In this document: in pieces, positions 1-13,450 of the stretch | How positions within the stretch are numbered: position 1 is the first letter of the stretch | Layout of the letters: every line of letters begins with the position of its first letter | From: Ligustrum vulgare | Taxonomy: Eukaryota > Streptophyta > Magnoliopsida > Lamiales > Oleaceae | Direction: 5' to 3' | Length of the DNA stretch: 64,000 nucleotides | Assembly (NCBI GenBank): GCA_963555705.1 | Contig: OY743177.1 | Coordinates: 54,382,096-54,446,095, forward strand | Notes under the pieces: model-generated | What the model was told of the DNA's origin: nothing | Database searches by the model: none | Seen by the model: the letters and a program-made list of their open reading frames with translations, nothing else | Translations under genes and position numbers: made by a program

Positions 1-1418
1 CAATCCCATAATTTAAAATCACACAACTGATCATCTCAGATTTTCCATTATTATAGCCAAAATATTTACTCACTTCAAAAGTACAACCAATAATAATTAA
101 TCGAAACTGTATCACTAAATCTTTAAATAAACCCATATATAATGACTAAAAGTGAAAATTCTCAATCGTAGATAATATTTCACCATAATACAATAAACCA
201 TCAAAATAAGATCATCGAACTCAATATTCACACGATTCTTCCCTGGATAACCATAACATTCTTTAACCGTCTAGTCGTCATATCTATCACGTACCTTATA
301 CGTCAATCTGATCACTAATATTATATATCAATTTCTCAGACAAAAAAAAAAATCTTGGATTCTACCGTGATCCCTCTTCTGAACACCATTCCAAAATAAT
401 TCATCACTGTAAAATCTTATCCCTATTTTCCTCAAAATTCATATCCTTATAATACTCTCCAATACAAGTGATCATTCCTTACAAGTGATAAATTCATTCC
501 CAAGAATAATTAAGATTCTTCCCAATAATGCCATTATACTCGTCTTCACTCGTCTTTCAAAATATAACTTATCATTTACTCAATCTTGCTTATCAACTTG
601 CAATTCTAAACTCAATTCTCTTAGTGATTGCATACCATATTATGCTCTTATTTCCAAACGATAAAATTCTGGACAGAGTCTCCCTTGTAATTTGGACTTA
701 TCCCAAACCATAAGCATACTTCATAACTCACAATAATAAATAACTCCACATTTGATCACAACGATCTAAAAATATTGAAAATGATTCCAACACTTCAATA
801 TCATCAAAAATATCCCATAATTCAATTCATAATTCCTCAACATAACAATTTCAAATTATATTTTTCAATATCACAATATCACTTCCTTCGATACCTTAAT
901 GGCTCAAAAGATAACTCATACTTATAAATATATGCCATAAATCATATTCCCAAAATATTCACAAGGCCAAACTTCATAATAAATTTCTCTTCAAAATAGA
1001 GGAAATAATTCACTTACTCAACATAATATCCATTACTTAATTCTCAATAAAATCATATTATTCCCATTATGCTCAACACTCGTTTTCTTTCTAAAAAAAA
1101 TTTCTCATAATCATACATTAAAGCATATAAGTTATGACAAAGCATAACATCATTATTTTCGAAGAAATACATTCTTATTTCTCATAAATCATAAGTATTC
1201 GAAATACTCTTCATTCTTTCTCATAATCAATAAAATGAGTATTCGAAATACTGAAATAACTTTAAACATTATAAACTTCTTTACCTCGGAGTTGGTGGAA
1301 CGAATGATGGCAGTGGCAATCTTCATCAATAAAAATCTTATAATGGAAAATATTTCTTAAAATTCTTTTTGAAAATTTTACCAGTCTACAGAAACGCAGA
1401 CTAGCTCTGATACCAACT
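1..1418 (-). mobile_element. Internal leader region of a minus-strand Ty3/gypsy retrotransposon (partial, runs off window)
   Basis: This AT-rich stretch lies just inside the long LTR that starts at 1419. On the minus strand the LTR end is followed by a primer-binding site (1404-1415) and then by this sequence, so it should be the untranslated leader of the element. I see no gag or pol reading frame; the short frame at 528-713 has no recognisable motif. The rest of the element lies left of the window. Confidence 0.6.
1404..1415 (-). other. Primer-binding site for initiator tRNA-Met
   Basis: Read on the minus strand this is TGGTATCAGAGC, the standard plant retroelement site complementary to the 3' end of initiator methionine tRNA. 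It sits three bases inside the LTR end, the expected spacing, and fixes the element as minus-strand with its body to the left. Confidence 0.85.
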
Positions 1419-2039
1419 TGTAGCGCCCCGAGTTCCGTATACCCGATTCACTACGTCATTTTCTGTCTAAATTTTTTCGAATAATATTTTTTCGGAAGAA
1501 ATAATTGAAATTCATTTTTGGCAACATTAAATAAACTGTAATGGCCGATAAAATTGAAACATTTATGAAACCATTTGAAATAGTAAATCGAACCATTAAT
1601 TTTATAAAGAAATTGACAATGTCATAATTTCTCAAATAAATGAACTTCTCTAAATTATTCGATTGTTTGGAAAAATACGGAAATCATTAACGTCAAACTT
1701 TCAACCGTTTAACGATTATTGCCACCATCATTCATCGCTCGCCACCGTCTCCGAAATCTGCAAAACTGTTAAAAAGTAGGGTGAGTATTTCATGGGGAAA
1801 ATACTCAGTAGACTCATCGCAAATTAATTTAATTTATAAGATGATTAAACACATAAATCCCGGCTCTTTATAAAACGGGCATTGATAGAGCTTCTTTATA
1901 AAACTGTTCTTGATAAAACTCATATTGTGCATTACAGCACGGGACATATTTTACAAATCATAGGCTCTTTGAAAATAGCTCTTTGAAAACAGCTCTTTGA
2001 AAACCATATACTTATAAAAACATTTTAATTATGCCAAGC

Positions 2040-2490
2040 ATAATTTCTTTTGAAAGCATAACATAAGATAGGATTGAAATCCTCATAAACATAGATAGAC
2101 ACAAGAACTTTACCGAACTTAGGTGGCAAGAATTCTTATGCAGTAAAACCATAATAACAGTAAGATCATAATAACATAGGATAAAATCGAAATCCTCATA
2201 AACATAAGAATTTTACCGAACTTAGGTGGTAAGAATTCTTATGTAGTAAGTATACCAAGCATAATTTTCGGAAATTCATAGGGATCAATTGCATCATAAC
2301 ATAAGATAGGATCGAAATCCTCATAAACATATGCGACAGGAATTTTACCGAACTTAGGTGGCAAATCCTCATAAACATATGGAAACATAGGAATTTTACC
2401 GAACTTCGTGGCAAATCCTCATAAACATAGGAGACACAAGAATGTTACCGAACTTAGGTGGCAAGAATTCTTATGTGTAGCGCTACTAAA
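2040..2490. repeat. Degenerate tandem repeat inside the LTR
   Basis: A roughly 60-110 bp unit containing ATCGAAATCCTCATAAACAT followed by TTTACCGAACTTAGGTGGCA recurs at least five times with small changes. The frame at 2196-2414 on the minus strand only reads through these repeats and is not a gene. Confidence 0.75.
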
Positions 2491-2924
2491 ACTCCGGTCC
2501 CCTTAACATATCATAACTTATCATATGGGACCCAAAACAATCTTGGTAGATTGATTTCATAGCAATGATCCAAAAAAACATTTTCGTGAAGCATAGGGTA
2601 TACTTACTTTTCGTAAAAACATAAAGTATATTTTCTTTTCATAAAAACATACTTACTTTTCATAACAACATAAGGTATATTTACCTTTCATAAAAACATA
2701 CTTGTTTTTTCTTAAAAATTGACTTTCACAAGTCACATGACATTCATATGAAATCATAATTTAAATCAATTAATAAGTGCGAGTCTACCTCAAATCCGAC
2801 GAGTGCAAAGTTGAGCGGGAATGACTTCAATTTCTTTAAATTCTCCGTACGCTTCGTCTTAGCCAATAAGTCACTTTAGTCTATCGAATATATAGTTCAA
2901 AATGATAAATTATAATTTGAAGAC

Positions 2925-3230
2925 TAAAATTGATGTTTTGAAAGTTGAGGGACTAAAATGAATACTTTTGAAACTTGGGATTAAAATCAAATAAAGTAAA
3001 TCAGTAGGGACTGAAATAATAGATTTTGAAAATAAAAGGGCTGATTAAAATCATTTAAAACTTTGGGACTGAAATGGATAACTTTAAAAGCTGAAAGGAC
3101 TGAAATAAAACCTTTTTAAAACTTGAGGGGCTGATTTGAAATAACTTTAAAACTTTAAAAGGGCTGAAATAAACTATTCAAAGCTGTAGGGACTGATTTG
3201 AAAACCTTTTTAAAACTTGAAGGGCTTAAG
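2925..3230. repeat. Short tandem repeat inside the LTR (GGGACTGAAAT unit)
   Basis: Loose 35-40 bp units carrying a GGGACTGAAAT / TTTTAAAACTTGAGGG pattern repeat about eight times. Such fields are common in long plant gypsy LTRs. No coding content. Confidence 0.65.
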
Positions 3231-3534
3231 TGCAAATTTCGAAAATAAAATATATATTCAGATCTGTTTCTCTCTCTCTCAACTCACTCTCTCACGATCC
3301 ACACTCTCTCTCTCAACCTCTACGCACATTTCAGAAATCAACGGCGATCAGGAAAAGAAATGGTCTCTGACCGACGGAATTGCCGGCGAATACTCCGGCG
3401 CAGGTGCGGCGAACTGCGGGAGGGGTGGTAGACTAGGTTTTTGTGCGGTTTATATGCGAGATGTGGCTAGACCGAGGCTTGAAGGTCGCGATTTGGGTCT
3501 GAAATTCCGGCGAATGGAGCGGCGATTGAGGTAA
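3217..3534 (+). other. Gene-like CT-rich leader and open frame embedded in the LTR, antisense to the element
   Basis: A CT-rich stretch is followed by a GC-richer block coding 105 aa and ending at a plausible splice donor (AGGTAAGTAA near 3530-3540). The protein has no family signature I recognise. It may be part of the LTR, a captured exon, or a chance frame. Base composition is clearly different from the AT-rich LTR on both sides, which is why it is listed. Confidence 0.3.
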
Positions 3535-4963
3535 GTAACTGGGCTTCTTCTATTTATTGGTTTTCGTGGATGTTGGGTTGATTGCAAATTGGTGGTGATT
3601 CAATGAAACTCGGTGGTGGTACAGATGAGGAAAGCTGAGTTTGGTTGGCTGTTCAATTGGTGTTGATTGATTCAATTGGGAGTCATGGATATGTTTGTGA
3701 ATGGTTGGTGGTCTGTTGGTTTGATTCTTGAGTTGGGTAGTGATGCGGCGGTGAACTTGAGGTAGTTGGGCGGCTCAGACGATGAGTGCAGAGGGTGTTG
3801 ATGATGATGATGACGCTGATTCAATTGGTGATTGGCTATGGTGCTGATATTGATGATGAATTTGGTTCGTGTTCGATGATTGGTTTGAAGTTAGAAGATG
3901 GCTTGATGATGGTTTGATAATTTTTGGCTGGCTGCGTATGAGTTATAGTGTTGCAGTGATCGATTGGATTCTTGGGTTGGAGGTCAATTTATGTCTGTGA
4001 TGGAAATGTTACTACAGGTTGATTAAAATTCTGAAATCTTGGCAGTGAGTTGGTGGTCTGGCAGAATGTTGATTGAATTGGATTGATATTGTTTTGCTGA
4101 ATGAAGAGGTTGAAATGGTGAGGTGATACTGAGAGTTGAGATTTGCAGTGATGGAGGTGTGGTGTTGTTGAAATAAGTGATAGGAGTGCAGATTGAAGTG
4201 GTAATGATGGAGGCAGAGTGGTTGTTGATTTGGGCAGTCTGGAATCGAATGTATTGCTCATGAGGAAGATGGTTGGTTTGTGCAGAGAGTGGAAATTTGA
4301 TGATGATGATGATAGATGATGGAGTTTATGCAGATGATCATAATGGTGAATGGCGTGATGGTGATTTTTTGAAGAGAAAAGTGGGAGTATGGGTTGGATT
4401 TGAGATTAATTTATTTGGGAATCTTATGAAATTGATGTAGTGGTGAAGAGAATGATGATTTGGTAGAAAAGAAAAGAAAAGAATTAGATTAGTGGAACAA
4501 GAATGGTGTAAAATATGGGAAATTTGGTGGAAAGGAGAAGAGAAAACATCATAATTGTTTGATGTGGATTTGATGATGAAATATCGTGAGTGGAGAATTA
4601 GGTTTTGAAAATAAAATGGTGGAGAACATCATAATTGAAAAAGGGAATCATTGATTAAAAATTGTATTAAAAACTGATATATTTTGGACTGAAAATAAAT
4701 TTGAAAATAAATAAATATTGAGATATTTTAATAAATTTGGAATTCAAAAATGATTTTGAAAATAATACTTTGAATAAATAATTAAATAACATATTTTTAG
4801 AAATTCGGATTTTAATTTAAAATCGAACAAATTCGATATTTCTTGACTTGGCTAGACGAATTCGTCGCGGCGTTAACTTCAAAATAATAAATGAAATAGT
4901 AGCGACACAATTTTCTAAATATTAAAATAATTATTTATTGCATAAAAATTCTGGATCGTTATA

Positions 4964-5568
4964 ACTCTCATATCATATGTAAACACATTACGTACAATTT
5001 TATTTTAATATTGAAATGGGGCCCTCAGAAGAATTCTCAACTTATTAATCTTTATTACATTTGAAAATGAATAAGCCCAACAACAAATTATTACAAGGTA
5101 AATCCCTTTGATTATCGCAAATACTTCATAAGTGTGACAAGCATGTATTAAATTCTTAACAACTATGTCTAACGAAGAATACGTTATGACATGCAAATGC
5201 AGTGATGTCAACTATCCAAAAAAGAGAACGGTCAAATCATTTTTTGAATAATTTTAGCATTTCGGTGAGACATCATTTGAAAATTACGTTAAATAGACTT
5301 TTCATTATGAAAGGATACTGCACAAACAATTATAAAAAGTTGAGGATGTGGCTGTCACGCTTATGAAAGATTTGGGATCTGGGGGAATTTACTCAATTCT
5401 CACCAGCGATTTTCAATAGAACCGCTATGTAAAACTTGACGCGTTTTCATTAGCTCAATACCATCACCTAGATTTAGTTGATCTCTCTCTCACACACGTT
5501 CAGGTCTCACTTCACTTCAACTCGCAATTAATTCCAGAGATTTGGATCTATTAGCATCATCTCAAAAA
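4964..5568 (+). promoter_or_regulatory. Upstream region and 5'UTR of the O-fucosyltransferase gene
   Basis: This 600 bp gap between the LTR and the gene holds no ORF of note; the minus frame at 5005-5211 has no homology I can name. A CT/CA-rich stretch at about 5480-5530 looks like a plant 5'UTR. The promoter is inferred from position only; no clear TATA box is claimed. Confidence 0.4.
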
Positions 5569-8500
5569 ATGAGAAGGTACTGTTTGAAACTATGTTCACT
5601 TACATGTATACGTAATTTTGAATTGATCTGTATCGACACTTGGTTTGGATCTGCTAATGGAAATTTTGATTTTTGCAGCCGAGCTGGACACCGACACCAG
5701 CTGAAGCAATCAGGTGTTAAGGCCATGTTTGGCAGGCTCTCGATTGCTGTAATAGTCCTCGTGATCTGTGTAATCTCGTTATTATCCACTATAACGAGTA
5801 CCTCTAGATCTTTCTCTCAATCCGAGGTCAGTGTTTCATTTTACATTCAAATAAAATTTGTATTTCGCATATTAGTCTCACTTTTAAACTTTTGTACTAA
5901 ATGAATCTCCATTTAATTAAGGGAATTACTTATGTTCTTGCAAGCGGTTAAGAAATTGATCAACTACATAAAATTATTAGAAATTTGGAAATGCTGGGAT
6001 TATCGGCTTCAATCCACTTTTAAAAACAACCCACGATCTTCAATGGGCAAAAACGAGACTTCGGAGATATATAGGGAAAAGGGGATTGAGGATACTCCCT
6101 CCACTCTATAGATAGTGGACACAGATTCTTCTTTCATTTTCAATTCCTTTCGGGTTGGCCACAAAGTAGAGGGCTCAGTTTTAATGACCTTCCCACGCAC
6201 CAAATTAACTCCAACACTTCATCCAAACAATTCACAAGGTTTCCTAAACCACAACTCACAAAGAGCTAAGAATCCCACAAAGGGAGGGTGAAAAGCTAAC
6301 ACTTCACCAAGTCACAAAAGGAGGGATCAATACAAATATAAACCAACAAGTTAGGGCACACAAATGCCCCAATCCCACAAAGGACCAAAGTGGTATAAAT
6401 GGGCCGAATCTATCAATGGACTAACACTTAAAATGGATGGGCCGCATTTTTGGTTTGGGTTCCGACTTGTGGTGTTAATTCAAGGGCAAATTAGGCTCAA
6501 TCATGTGTTTACCTTTTGAATTATACAAATTAGGTAATTAGATAATATTTAATTGTCAGTATTATAAAATCAAGTCAATTAAGATGAAATTAAAATCCCT
6601 AACCAACCAACCAACCAACCAACCAACGGTCTCACGTTCATATCTTCTTCTTCTTCCTTTCTATTCTCCTCATCTTTGCTATCAGAACATTTTAAATGAT
6701 TTTACTACATCACCTTGGGTTGTTCAAACAATTAGTACAACAATGATATGTTCAATAGATTATAGATCTTGAATGGATTCTTATGGAGAGGGAGGAGATG
6801 TGTAGCAGTGTGGGGAAAATGAGAAAAGGGTATGGCTGCTACAGAAGGTTAGAGAATTGAAGCTTAATACAAATGCAGCCATCTTGGGACGTCGAGGTTT
6901 GTTGGAATAGAGCTTTACTGAGGGACTATTCGGGTGTAGTCGAGGCGACAATCTTACAGTGGTGATCGAAGGTTACTCGCTGGAAGATGCAGAGTCCCTT
7001 GCCTTTGGGAAAGGCTCTCTCTTGCCAAATCATAAGACCTTGAAGTGTGAACTAGAAAGAGTGACTGTCTCTGGAATGTTTTGTGCAGACTGTGTAATTT
7101 TATTTCTGGCAATGGCTCTAAAGTACTAGTTTACATTTGATTTCAATTGCGAAAATCGGAAGTGTCACCACCACGGATCCGGTCATTTCGAATATTGTTA
7201 AGACGTAATCCAAGATGTATGTTGGATTGATGGTGGCAGTGTGTTGGATTGGTGGTGGGGGTCGATGATGATGGTGGGGGTGCTGAATCTTAGGTTATAT
7301 AGGTGGGCGGTGGCAGTGTTTTGGTAGTTGTTGTAATAGATGCAAAAGTGCTAGTGAATTTGGAGTGGTGGTGAGAACTCATATAATAAATTACAAACTG
7401 TCAATTTTTAACTTACAATTTGACATAAAACGTCTTTGTATGGTATAACAAGCTGTTTAGCTACTTGTATTGATTTGCCACAATGTGCTTAACTTCCTAA
7501 TAACCAATTACAAGTTTACAACTTCAATACAATTTTGTTGTAATAGAAAATTACGATTTTGTAATTAATTACAAATTGTCAATTTCCAATTAACAGTTCG
7601 TAACCGTTGATGGCTCTGTATGGTATAGCAAGCCAATGTGATTAGATATAGCCTAATGATCAATAACAAATTTATACACTCATGTAATAAATTACAATTT
7701 ATATACTCGTGTAAAAATTACAATTGATCTGATTTTAGAATATACTTGATTTTGATAATTATTTTTGACACTTTTAATAAATTACAATTGGCCAATTACA
7801 AATATTTCAAATCTATATATTTGTAACCAAGAACTTAATCCTTGATTCAATCACCAGTTGAAGTCTATGAAATATAACTAATTCAATTAACATCATAACC
7901 CCTGAGACTTATTGGGTATCAACAAAACCCAACAGGAAATTAGTGCTGGAAAAACATTGTGTAATTAAGGAATTGACAACCTTGGTTCGGTTTTTCTTTA
8001 AATAAATAATCAAGTTAGTAAATTTACATTCGTAATGAGACTAAATCTTTAGACTTATAACAGGGTTTCCCATCTTGTCATTTAAATGTTTGTAAATGTT
8101 TTTGTCATGTCTAAGCAGATAAAAGTGGATACTCTTTGGGGCACTGCTGCTTCTGGTGAATGGAGGCCATCATCTGCTCCACGAACTGCTTGGCCTCGTA
8201 TGTGTTTTGTAGCATTTGACATGTATGCTTTATTAAATTGATTAGGGGTTCATTTCGAATATCTATGAGTTTCTGCAGCTTATTTAGATCAACTGTGCTT
8301 AATCAGTTAATTGTTATGGTTTCTAGTTTCATTATAAGAGTGTAAAGTTATTTTGTACATCCACTTATTTAGATTTATTATTAGAGTTTCATGTAAATTT
8401 CCACATGCAGCTCCTCCAACTGAGACCAATGGCTACTTACGTGTTCGTTGTAATGGTGGTCTCAATCAGCAACGCAGTGCAGTAAGTAAAATGATCTCGT

Positions 8501-11500
8501 TATGACATAGTCAATTCATTCTATATCTTTACTAGTTTCGTTTGCTAGTTTTACCTGATTCATTGCTCTTTTTAGGCTTAAAGCATCTGTTTTGAAGCTT
8601 TTGTATCTCATGATTCTTGAAATTTCTCCTATGAATTAACATGAGACAAGCTCTAATATAGAAATAATTAGCTGTTAATGGTGGCACATTCATTGCCTTG
8701 ATCATCTTTAGTTCTTGTTCTTTGAATGTGTTTTAAGTCAATAGTGTATCTTACTTTGTAATTTGGTATAGTTTTTCACGATACCTAAAGTCCGCAAAGC
8801 ACTGGACATATTTGAAAAGTTGATTACTGTACTTAATTCTTTGGCGTTGATACTTTTAAAATCAATTTATGTTTTTCCTGCTCTTATGGGGATGCACCCT
8901 TGAAGCAGGTGACAAGGGTTTAACTCTCAATGCACACAACCATGAAATATTATGTGGACTGGTAGAAACATATAATTCTAGAAAGAAGCTTAATCATTGT
9001 TAGGTTTTATTTTACTCCTGGTTCTTTCCTGTAAATTTATGAAAATTGTCAGAAGTTTCTGTTTCCATACAAACCCTGCTTTTTCTCTCTATGTGTATGT
9101 CTTAGCAGCTACTTCAAACCAAAATTTTACACAACTTCGGATGATGTGAGATAAATAATAATTTACTTGAATCATCTGAGATTTAAGCTGTGATATAAAC
9201 AACATCATTCAATCCATGCTAACCTATAAAACACTAGTTAGATTATAGCTCAGTTGTCTTTCATAGGTCAACTGTCAAAACAGACTCGTCTCTTGGGCTG
9301 TTCCTTGTTCTATTATTCTATTCCTCAGACTTCCAAATAGCTTCTCATGGTGAATTAACTTCAAAGCCAATAGTTAGCATTTAATAGGACAACATGATAA
9401 ACATCAGGTTTATTTTCTTTTCCGCCTTTGTTTATTTCATCAATGCCAACTTTATTCTCAAACCTAAATCGAAAAAGAAGGCATCTTTATCAATCCCTTT
9501 GGCTTTTAGGGTATAATTAGAATCTGGGTAGATACACTAATTGTGCCTTAATGATCAACAGCCTTGTTTTGCAACAACAGCAGCTCTGTGTGTATTTCCC
9601 GTCTGCAATTGCTGTTCCTTTACAGTTTGTGCTTTTATTTATTGCTTCATTAGTTGGAACTTTTCAATTATCTGTTTATTCTTTCCCAATTTTTATCTCA
9701 ATTTCACATCTCTTGGGACTGGATCAAAAGAATAAAAAGGAAAAACATAATTATTCACTATCAACTTAATGTTTTCTATGCATTCGTTTTGTTGGCTCAA
9801 ATTTGGTGTGCTACATATGATACAAGGGACATTTTGTTATTTTCTAGATCTGCAATGCTGTTCTTGCTGCTCGAATTATGAATGCTACACTCGTGCTGCC
9901 TGAGCTGGATGCCAATTCCTATTGGCATGATGACAGGTAACTAACTTCCAATCATTGCATAGTAATTTTACGTAATTGGCTTAGTTTAATTAAAATATCT
10001 GGATATTTAATTTTTGAACCCTTCTGCAACCTAAAATTTTATGCAGATTTGTTCTTTGATCCAGTATTTATTATTTTATATGATTACAAAAACCAGAGTT
10101 CGTTAGTTGTCATTTCAATGTGTAGCACTTGATATAATATATAAAGTGCTTATTTTTATTTGTTCTTAGTGGTTTCCATGGTATCTATGATGTTGAGCAT
10201 TTTATCAAGTCATTGAGGTACGATGTAAAAATTGTGGAAAGCATTCCGGAAACCCGTAAAAATGGGAAGATCAAGAAGTTAAAAGCCTTTCAGGTGCAGT
10301 TTATTATCACTGATGAAGTTTTTCAGTTATTATTTTCATTTACCAACGCGTTTTAATACATTTTTCATTCTCAGATTCGGCCTCCTAGAGATGCTCCCAT
10401 CAGTTGGTACACAACATTTGCTTTAGATAAGATGAAGGAACACAGTGCTATTTATCTTACCCCATTTTCACATCGCCTGGCAGAAGAGATTGACAACCCT
10501 GAATATCAGCGACTAAGATGCAGGGTGAACTATCATGCCTTAAGATTTAAACCACATATTATGGAGCTGAGTAACTCAATAGTCACTAGGCTTCGAGCAC
10601 AAGGTCACTTCATGGCCATACATCTTCGTTTTGAGATGGATATGCTCGCATTTGCTGGGTAAGTCAGTATCTGTTTATGTCGCCGTTACTTGCCAAGTTT
10701 GGAAATTGAGACCCAGACAGAGTGAAAAACAAAAGAAAAGAGAGAAGAAATCTCTCTCACACACACACACACAAATAAATTAATCCAAAAGCAATTGATC
10801 AAGCCAGAAGATATGTTTGAGAAATATTATATTTTTTCCTTATATTTTTCTCATTTCTCGGGGTGGTTGGGCACAGCACAGCTAGGATAGAGTGATTGTT
10901 CAATTGCTCGGTCAAGACAGGGAAAACAAGTAATTTCTTCTTTAGGAAGTTTATGAAGTAGGCTCTAAAAGGGACATATTTCAAATCAAAAGGCCAGAAA
11001 ATTGTGAACTTTGGAAAAAGCAAATAATCCAAAAATTTATGTTAGGAAAAGCAAAAATAGTCTGCCCAGTAATGTTTTCAAAAGCCCAAATCTTCTACCT
11101 GCTTAACAGTTTACAAAAATGGTTTGCAACTGTAAGTGTATTGAAGAAAATAAGATAACGCATTTTATTTTGTTGTGTAATTGGAGCTTTGCATTATCTG
11201 ATATGAAGTTTTCCAGGTGCTTTGATATATTTACCCCCAATGAACAAAAAATTTTGAAGAAATATAGAGAAGAAAATTTTGCCGCAAAGAAACTTGTTTA
11301 TAGCGAAAGAAGGGCTATTGGAAAATGCCCATTAACTCCAGAAGAGGTAGTTTTTATATTTAAATTTGTTTTTTGTATCTATCTGTGAATCGACTGAATG
11401 TTTACAACTGATCACATTAAACGTAAAATGGGGTTGTTCACTAATTTTTAGTTTGATCGAGGTAAATAGTCAAGATCCTTTGTTTCTTATATGCACCTAA

Positions 11501-13450
11501 ACAAATGTTTTGCTATGATACACCGACACGGACACTTGTATTCGACACGATACTTATCGGAAACGTTGACACAATTTTTTAAAAAAGTACTGACTTGACA
11601 CATTGTCCACTCATTAGTTATAAGAATTAAAATTCTTCATTTATGTAGTATAAATTTAGTTTTATACTTGTTATTAATTTTGTATGTTGAAATCTTTTAA
11701 CTGAGTACTTATTTGTTATTTTATAATAATTTTGTGTTAAAAAATATATGATTTCTCTTATAAATAAAGAAGAATGACCATAATAGAGTGTCGTATCCGA
11801 AACGAGTCCGACACATGTCGGACACGAACAAGCTACCGTAGTTGAAGTGTTTGTGCTACAAAGATGTTTTGTCCAAGGGAAATGATGTTCTAAGTTACAA
11901 CTGGTATCTTGACTAATTAATGCTTCAATACTGGTCATTTAGGATAAACAAAGGAACCATCTTGATGCCATGAGTTGTTGTTGTTATTATTATTATTATT
12001 ATTATTATTTTATTTTTTGTGGAGGAAAACCTTTTCAATTGCTCTACTTCTTCCCAAGACTGATCACTCTAGTCCTGCCACTTTGCATCATTACTGCTGG
12101 AGTGGGTTAAGAAAATATCTGAAGTAGAAGTTTTTGCATTAAAGATGTTGCATGAAGGGCTTTCAAGTACTTGGGAAAGACTAAAAAATAACATTTTTAT
12201 TTTTACTTCCTTTAACCTCCCCACATCACCACCAAAATATGAAGGAAAAAAAAAAAAAAGGAAAAGAAGTTTATGGTGCAGGGAAGTTATAAAAATTAGC
12301 CTTCTTAGAGATAAGTGAAGGCCGAAGGGAACCAAATACTCAACAGTACCTAACATTTAAATAAAAGCTCAACGGACACGTGATTGCTTTTTCCTTGAGA
12401 TAATTTACATAACTAGAGTAATAAAGTTAAATAAAGACTCTGGCAGACCAATTAGAGATTTAGGAGCCTCATAAGTTTTTGAGTATCAGCTTAGGAGATA
12501 ATTTCATGTTGTTTGAAGGGACTCCTTCGTAGTCTACCTTTATTTTGAATTGAAAAGAGTGGGTAATGTTGAGGTTGGGAAATTATATTTTCGTTTGTAT
12601 ACCTTCTCTGGAATTATAATTAGCCTATAACTATAAATAATCTCTCTGCATCTTAGAAGTCCCAGAATTTGGAACTGTGTCTTATTTGTAATGATATCAG
12701 GGGAAATTCAAATTTTTTGCATTTTTTTGGATACAAACTCTACCAATTTGCTTCAAGCTGTTTCAATGAATTATTAAGATATTTAGTTTATTATACTTGT
12801 CTTATTCTATCTACGCTTGCATCTTTGATCTGCAGGTAAGTCTCATCTTACGTGCAATGGGATTCGACAACTCGACCAGAATATACCTAGCAGCTGGGGA
12901 ACTATTTGGAGGTGATCGGTTTATGAAACCTTTTCGGTCCTTGTTTCCTCTCCTTGAGAATCATAGCACAGTAGACACCACTGGTGAGCTGGCGAAGAAT
13001 ACACATGGTTTATTGGGCTCTGCCGTGGATTACATGGTTTGTCTCCTTGCGGATATTTTCATGCCCACGTATGATGGGCCAAGCAACTTCGCAAATAATC
13101 TCCTTGGCCACCGCCTCTATTATGGTTTCCGTACAACCATTCGGCCTGATAGAAAAGCTCTTGCCCCTATCTTTATTGATCGCGAGAAGGGGCATTCTGG
13201 AGGTTTTGAAGAAGCTGTAAGACAAGTGATGCTAAGCACAAATTTTGGTGGGCCTCACAAGCGATTGCCACCTGAATCATTCTATACAAATTCCTGGCCT
13301 GAGTGCTTTTGCCAAACATCGGCAGTGAATCCTGCAGATAAATGTCCACCACATAATGTTTTGGATATTTTAGACAGCCAGTTGGCAACAGAAAGGATCG
13401 ATGATTCAGAATCGATCGCATCAAATTTTACATCTGATGTAGATAAATAG
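5569..13450 (+). CDS. O-fucosyltransferase family protein (plant GDP-fucose protein O-fucosyltransferase-like, PF10250), nine exons
   Basis: Spliced CDS: 5569-5576, 5679-5826, 8119-8197, 8411-8481, 9848-9936, 10170-10293, 10375-10658, 11217-11346, 12836-13450. All introns are GT-AG and phases join in frame, giving 515 aa plus stop. The N-terminus is a short basic tail (MRSRAGHRHQ...) followed by a hydrophobic segment at about residues 24-42, the type II signal anchor of a Golgi glycosyltransferase. Then come the family blocks: RVRCNGGLNQQRSAICNAV (sugar-nucleotide site), LPELDANSYWHDDSGF, AIHLRFEMDMLAFAGC, IYLAAGELFGG, and SAVDYMVCLLADIF near the C-terminus. Plant members are thought to act on cell-wall glycans or glycoproteins; the exact acceptor cannot be read from sequence. 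Start chosen because the eight-base first exon gives the only in-frame ATG before the anchor. Intact; no frameshift seen. Large introns 1 and 8 hold the only extra DNA. Confidence 0.9.
5827..8118 (+). other. Intron 1 of the O-fucosyltransferase gene (2.3 kb)
   Basis: The donor is GTCAGT after 5826 and the acceptor is AAGCAG before 8119. It contains an (AACC)n tract at about 6600-6627 and generic AT-rich sequence. Around 6240-6480 there is a CACAAAGG-rich, retroelement-like patch that I cannot classify. No exon-like or RNA-gene signal was seen. Confidence 0.7.
11347..12835 (+). other. Intron 8 of the O-fucosyltransferase gene (1.5 kb)
   Basis: GT-AG intron between the EEV-coding exon end and the VSLILRAMGF exon. 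It holds a simple (ATT)n microsatellite (about 11972-12008) and a poly-A stretch near 12247. The reverse frames at 11627-11938 and 12069-12356 show no protein family. Confidence 0.7.
11972..12008. repeat. (ATT)n microsatellite
   Basis: About ten perfect ATT/TTA units within intron 8. Nothing else in the stretch. Confidence 0.9.

Larger units (their letters stand above)
1419..4963 (-). mobile_element. Long LTR (about 3.5 kb) of a Ty3/gypsy element, probably chromovirus Tekay/Del type
   Basis: On the minus strand the LTR opens with an ACGATCC block (4953-4963; the terminal TG appears decayed to TA) and ends GGGGCGCTACA at 1419, directly before a tRNA-Met primer-binding site. The length, the TGTAACG / CGCTACA-type ends and the tRNA-Met site fit the Tekay/Del group of chromoviruses (family knowledge; subgroup inferred). 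Inside are two tandem-repeat fields and a CT-rich, gene-like stretch near 3240-3540 in the opposite orientation. The partner LTR is outside the window, so target duplication and age cannot be read. Confidence 0.7.

Noticed and set aside
3989..4261. Minus-strand Ser/Pro/Thr-rich 90 aa ORF
   Set aside because: Arises from GATGATGG/TGGTGG-rich low-complexity DNA within the LTR; no motif.
5562..5789. Minus-strand 75 aa ORF over exon 2
   Set aside because: Antisense shadow of exons 1-2 of the O-fucosyltransferase gene.
10432..10662. Short stand-alone protein starting at 10432
   Set aside because: It is the inside of exon 7 of the O-fucosyltransferase gene; the exon runs 10375-10658 between good splice sites.
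12797..12835. ATG at 12797 as the start of a separate 217 aa gene
   Set aside because: The stretch before 12836 is the pyrimidine-rich end of intron 8 with a CTGCAG acceptor. The protein continues the glycosyltransferase from exon 8 in phase.
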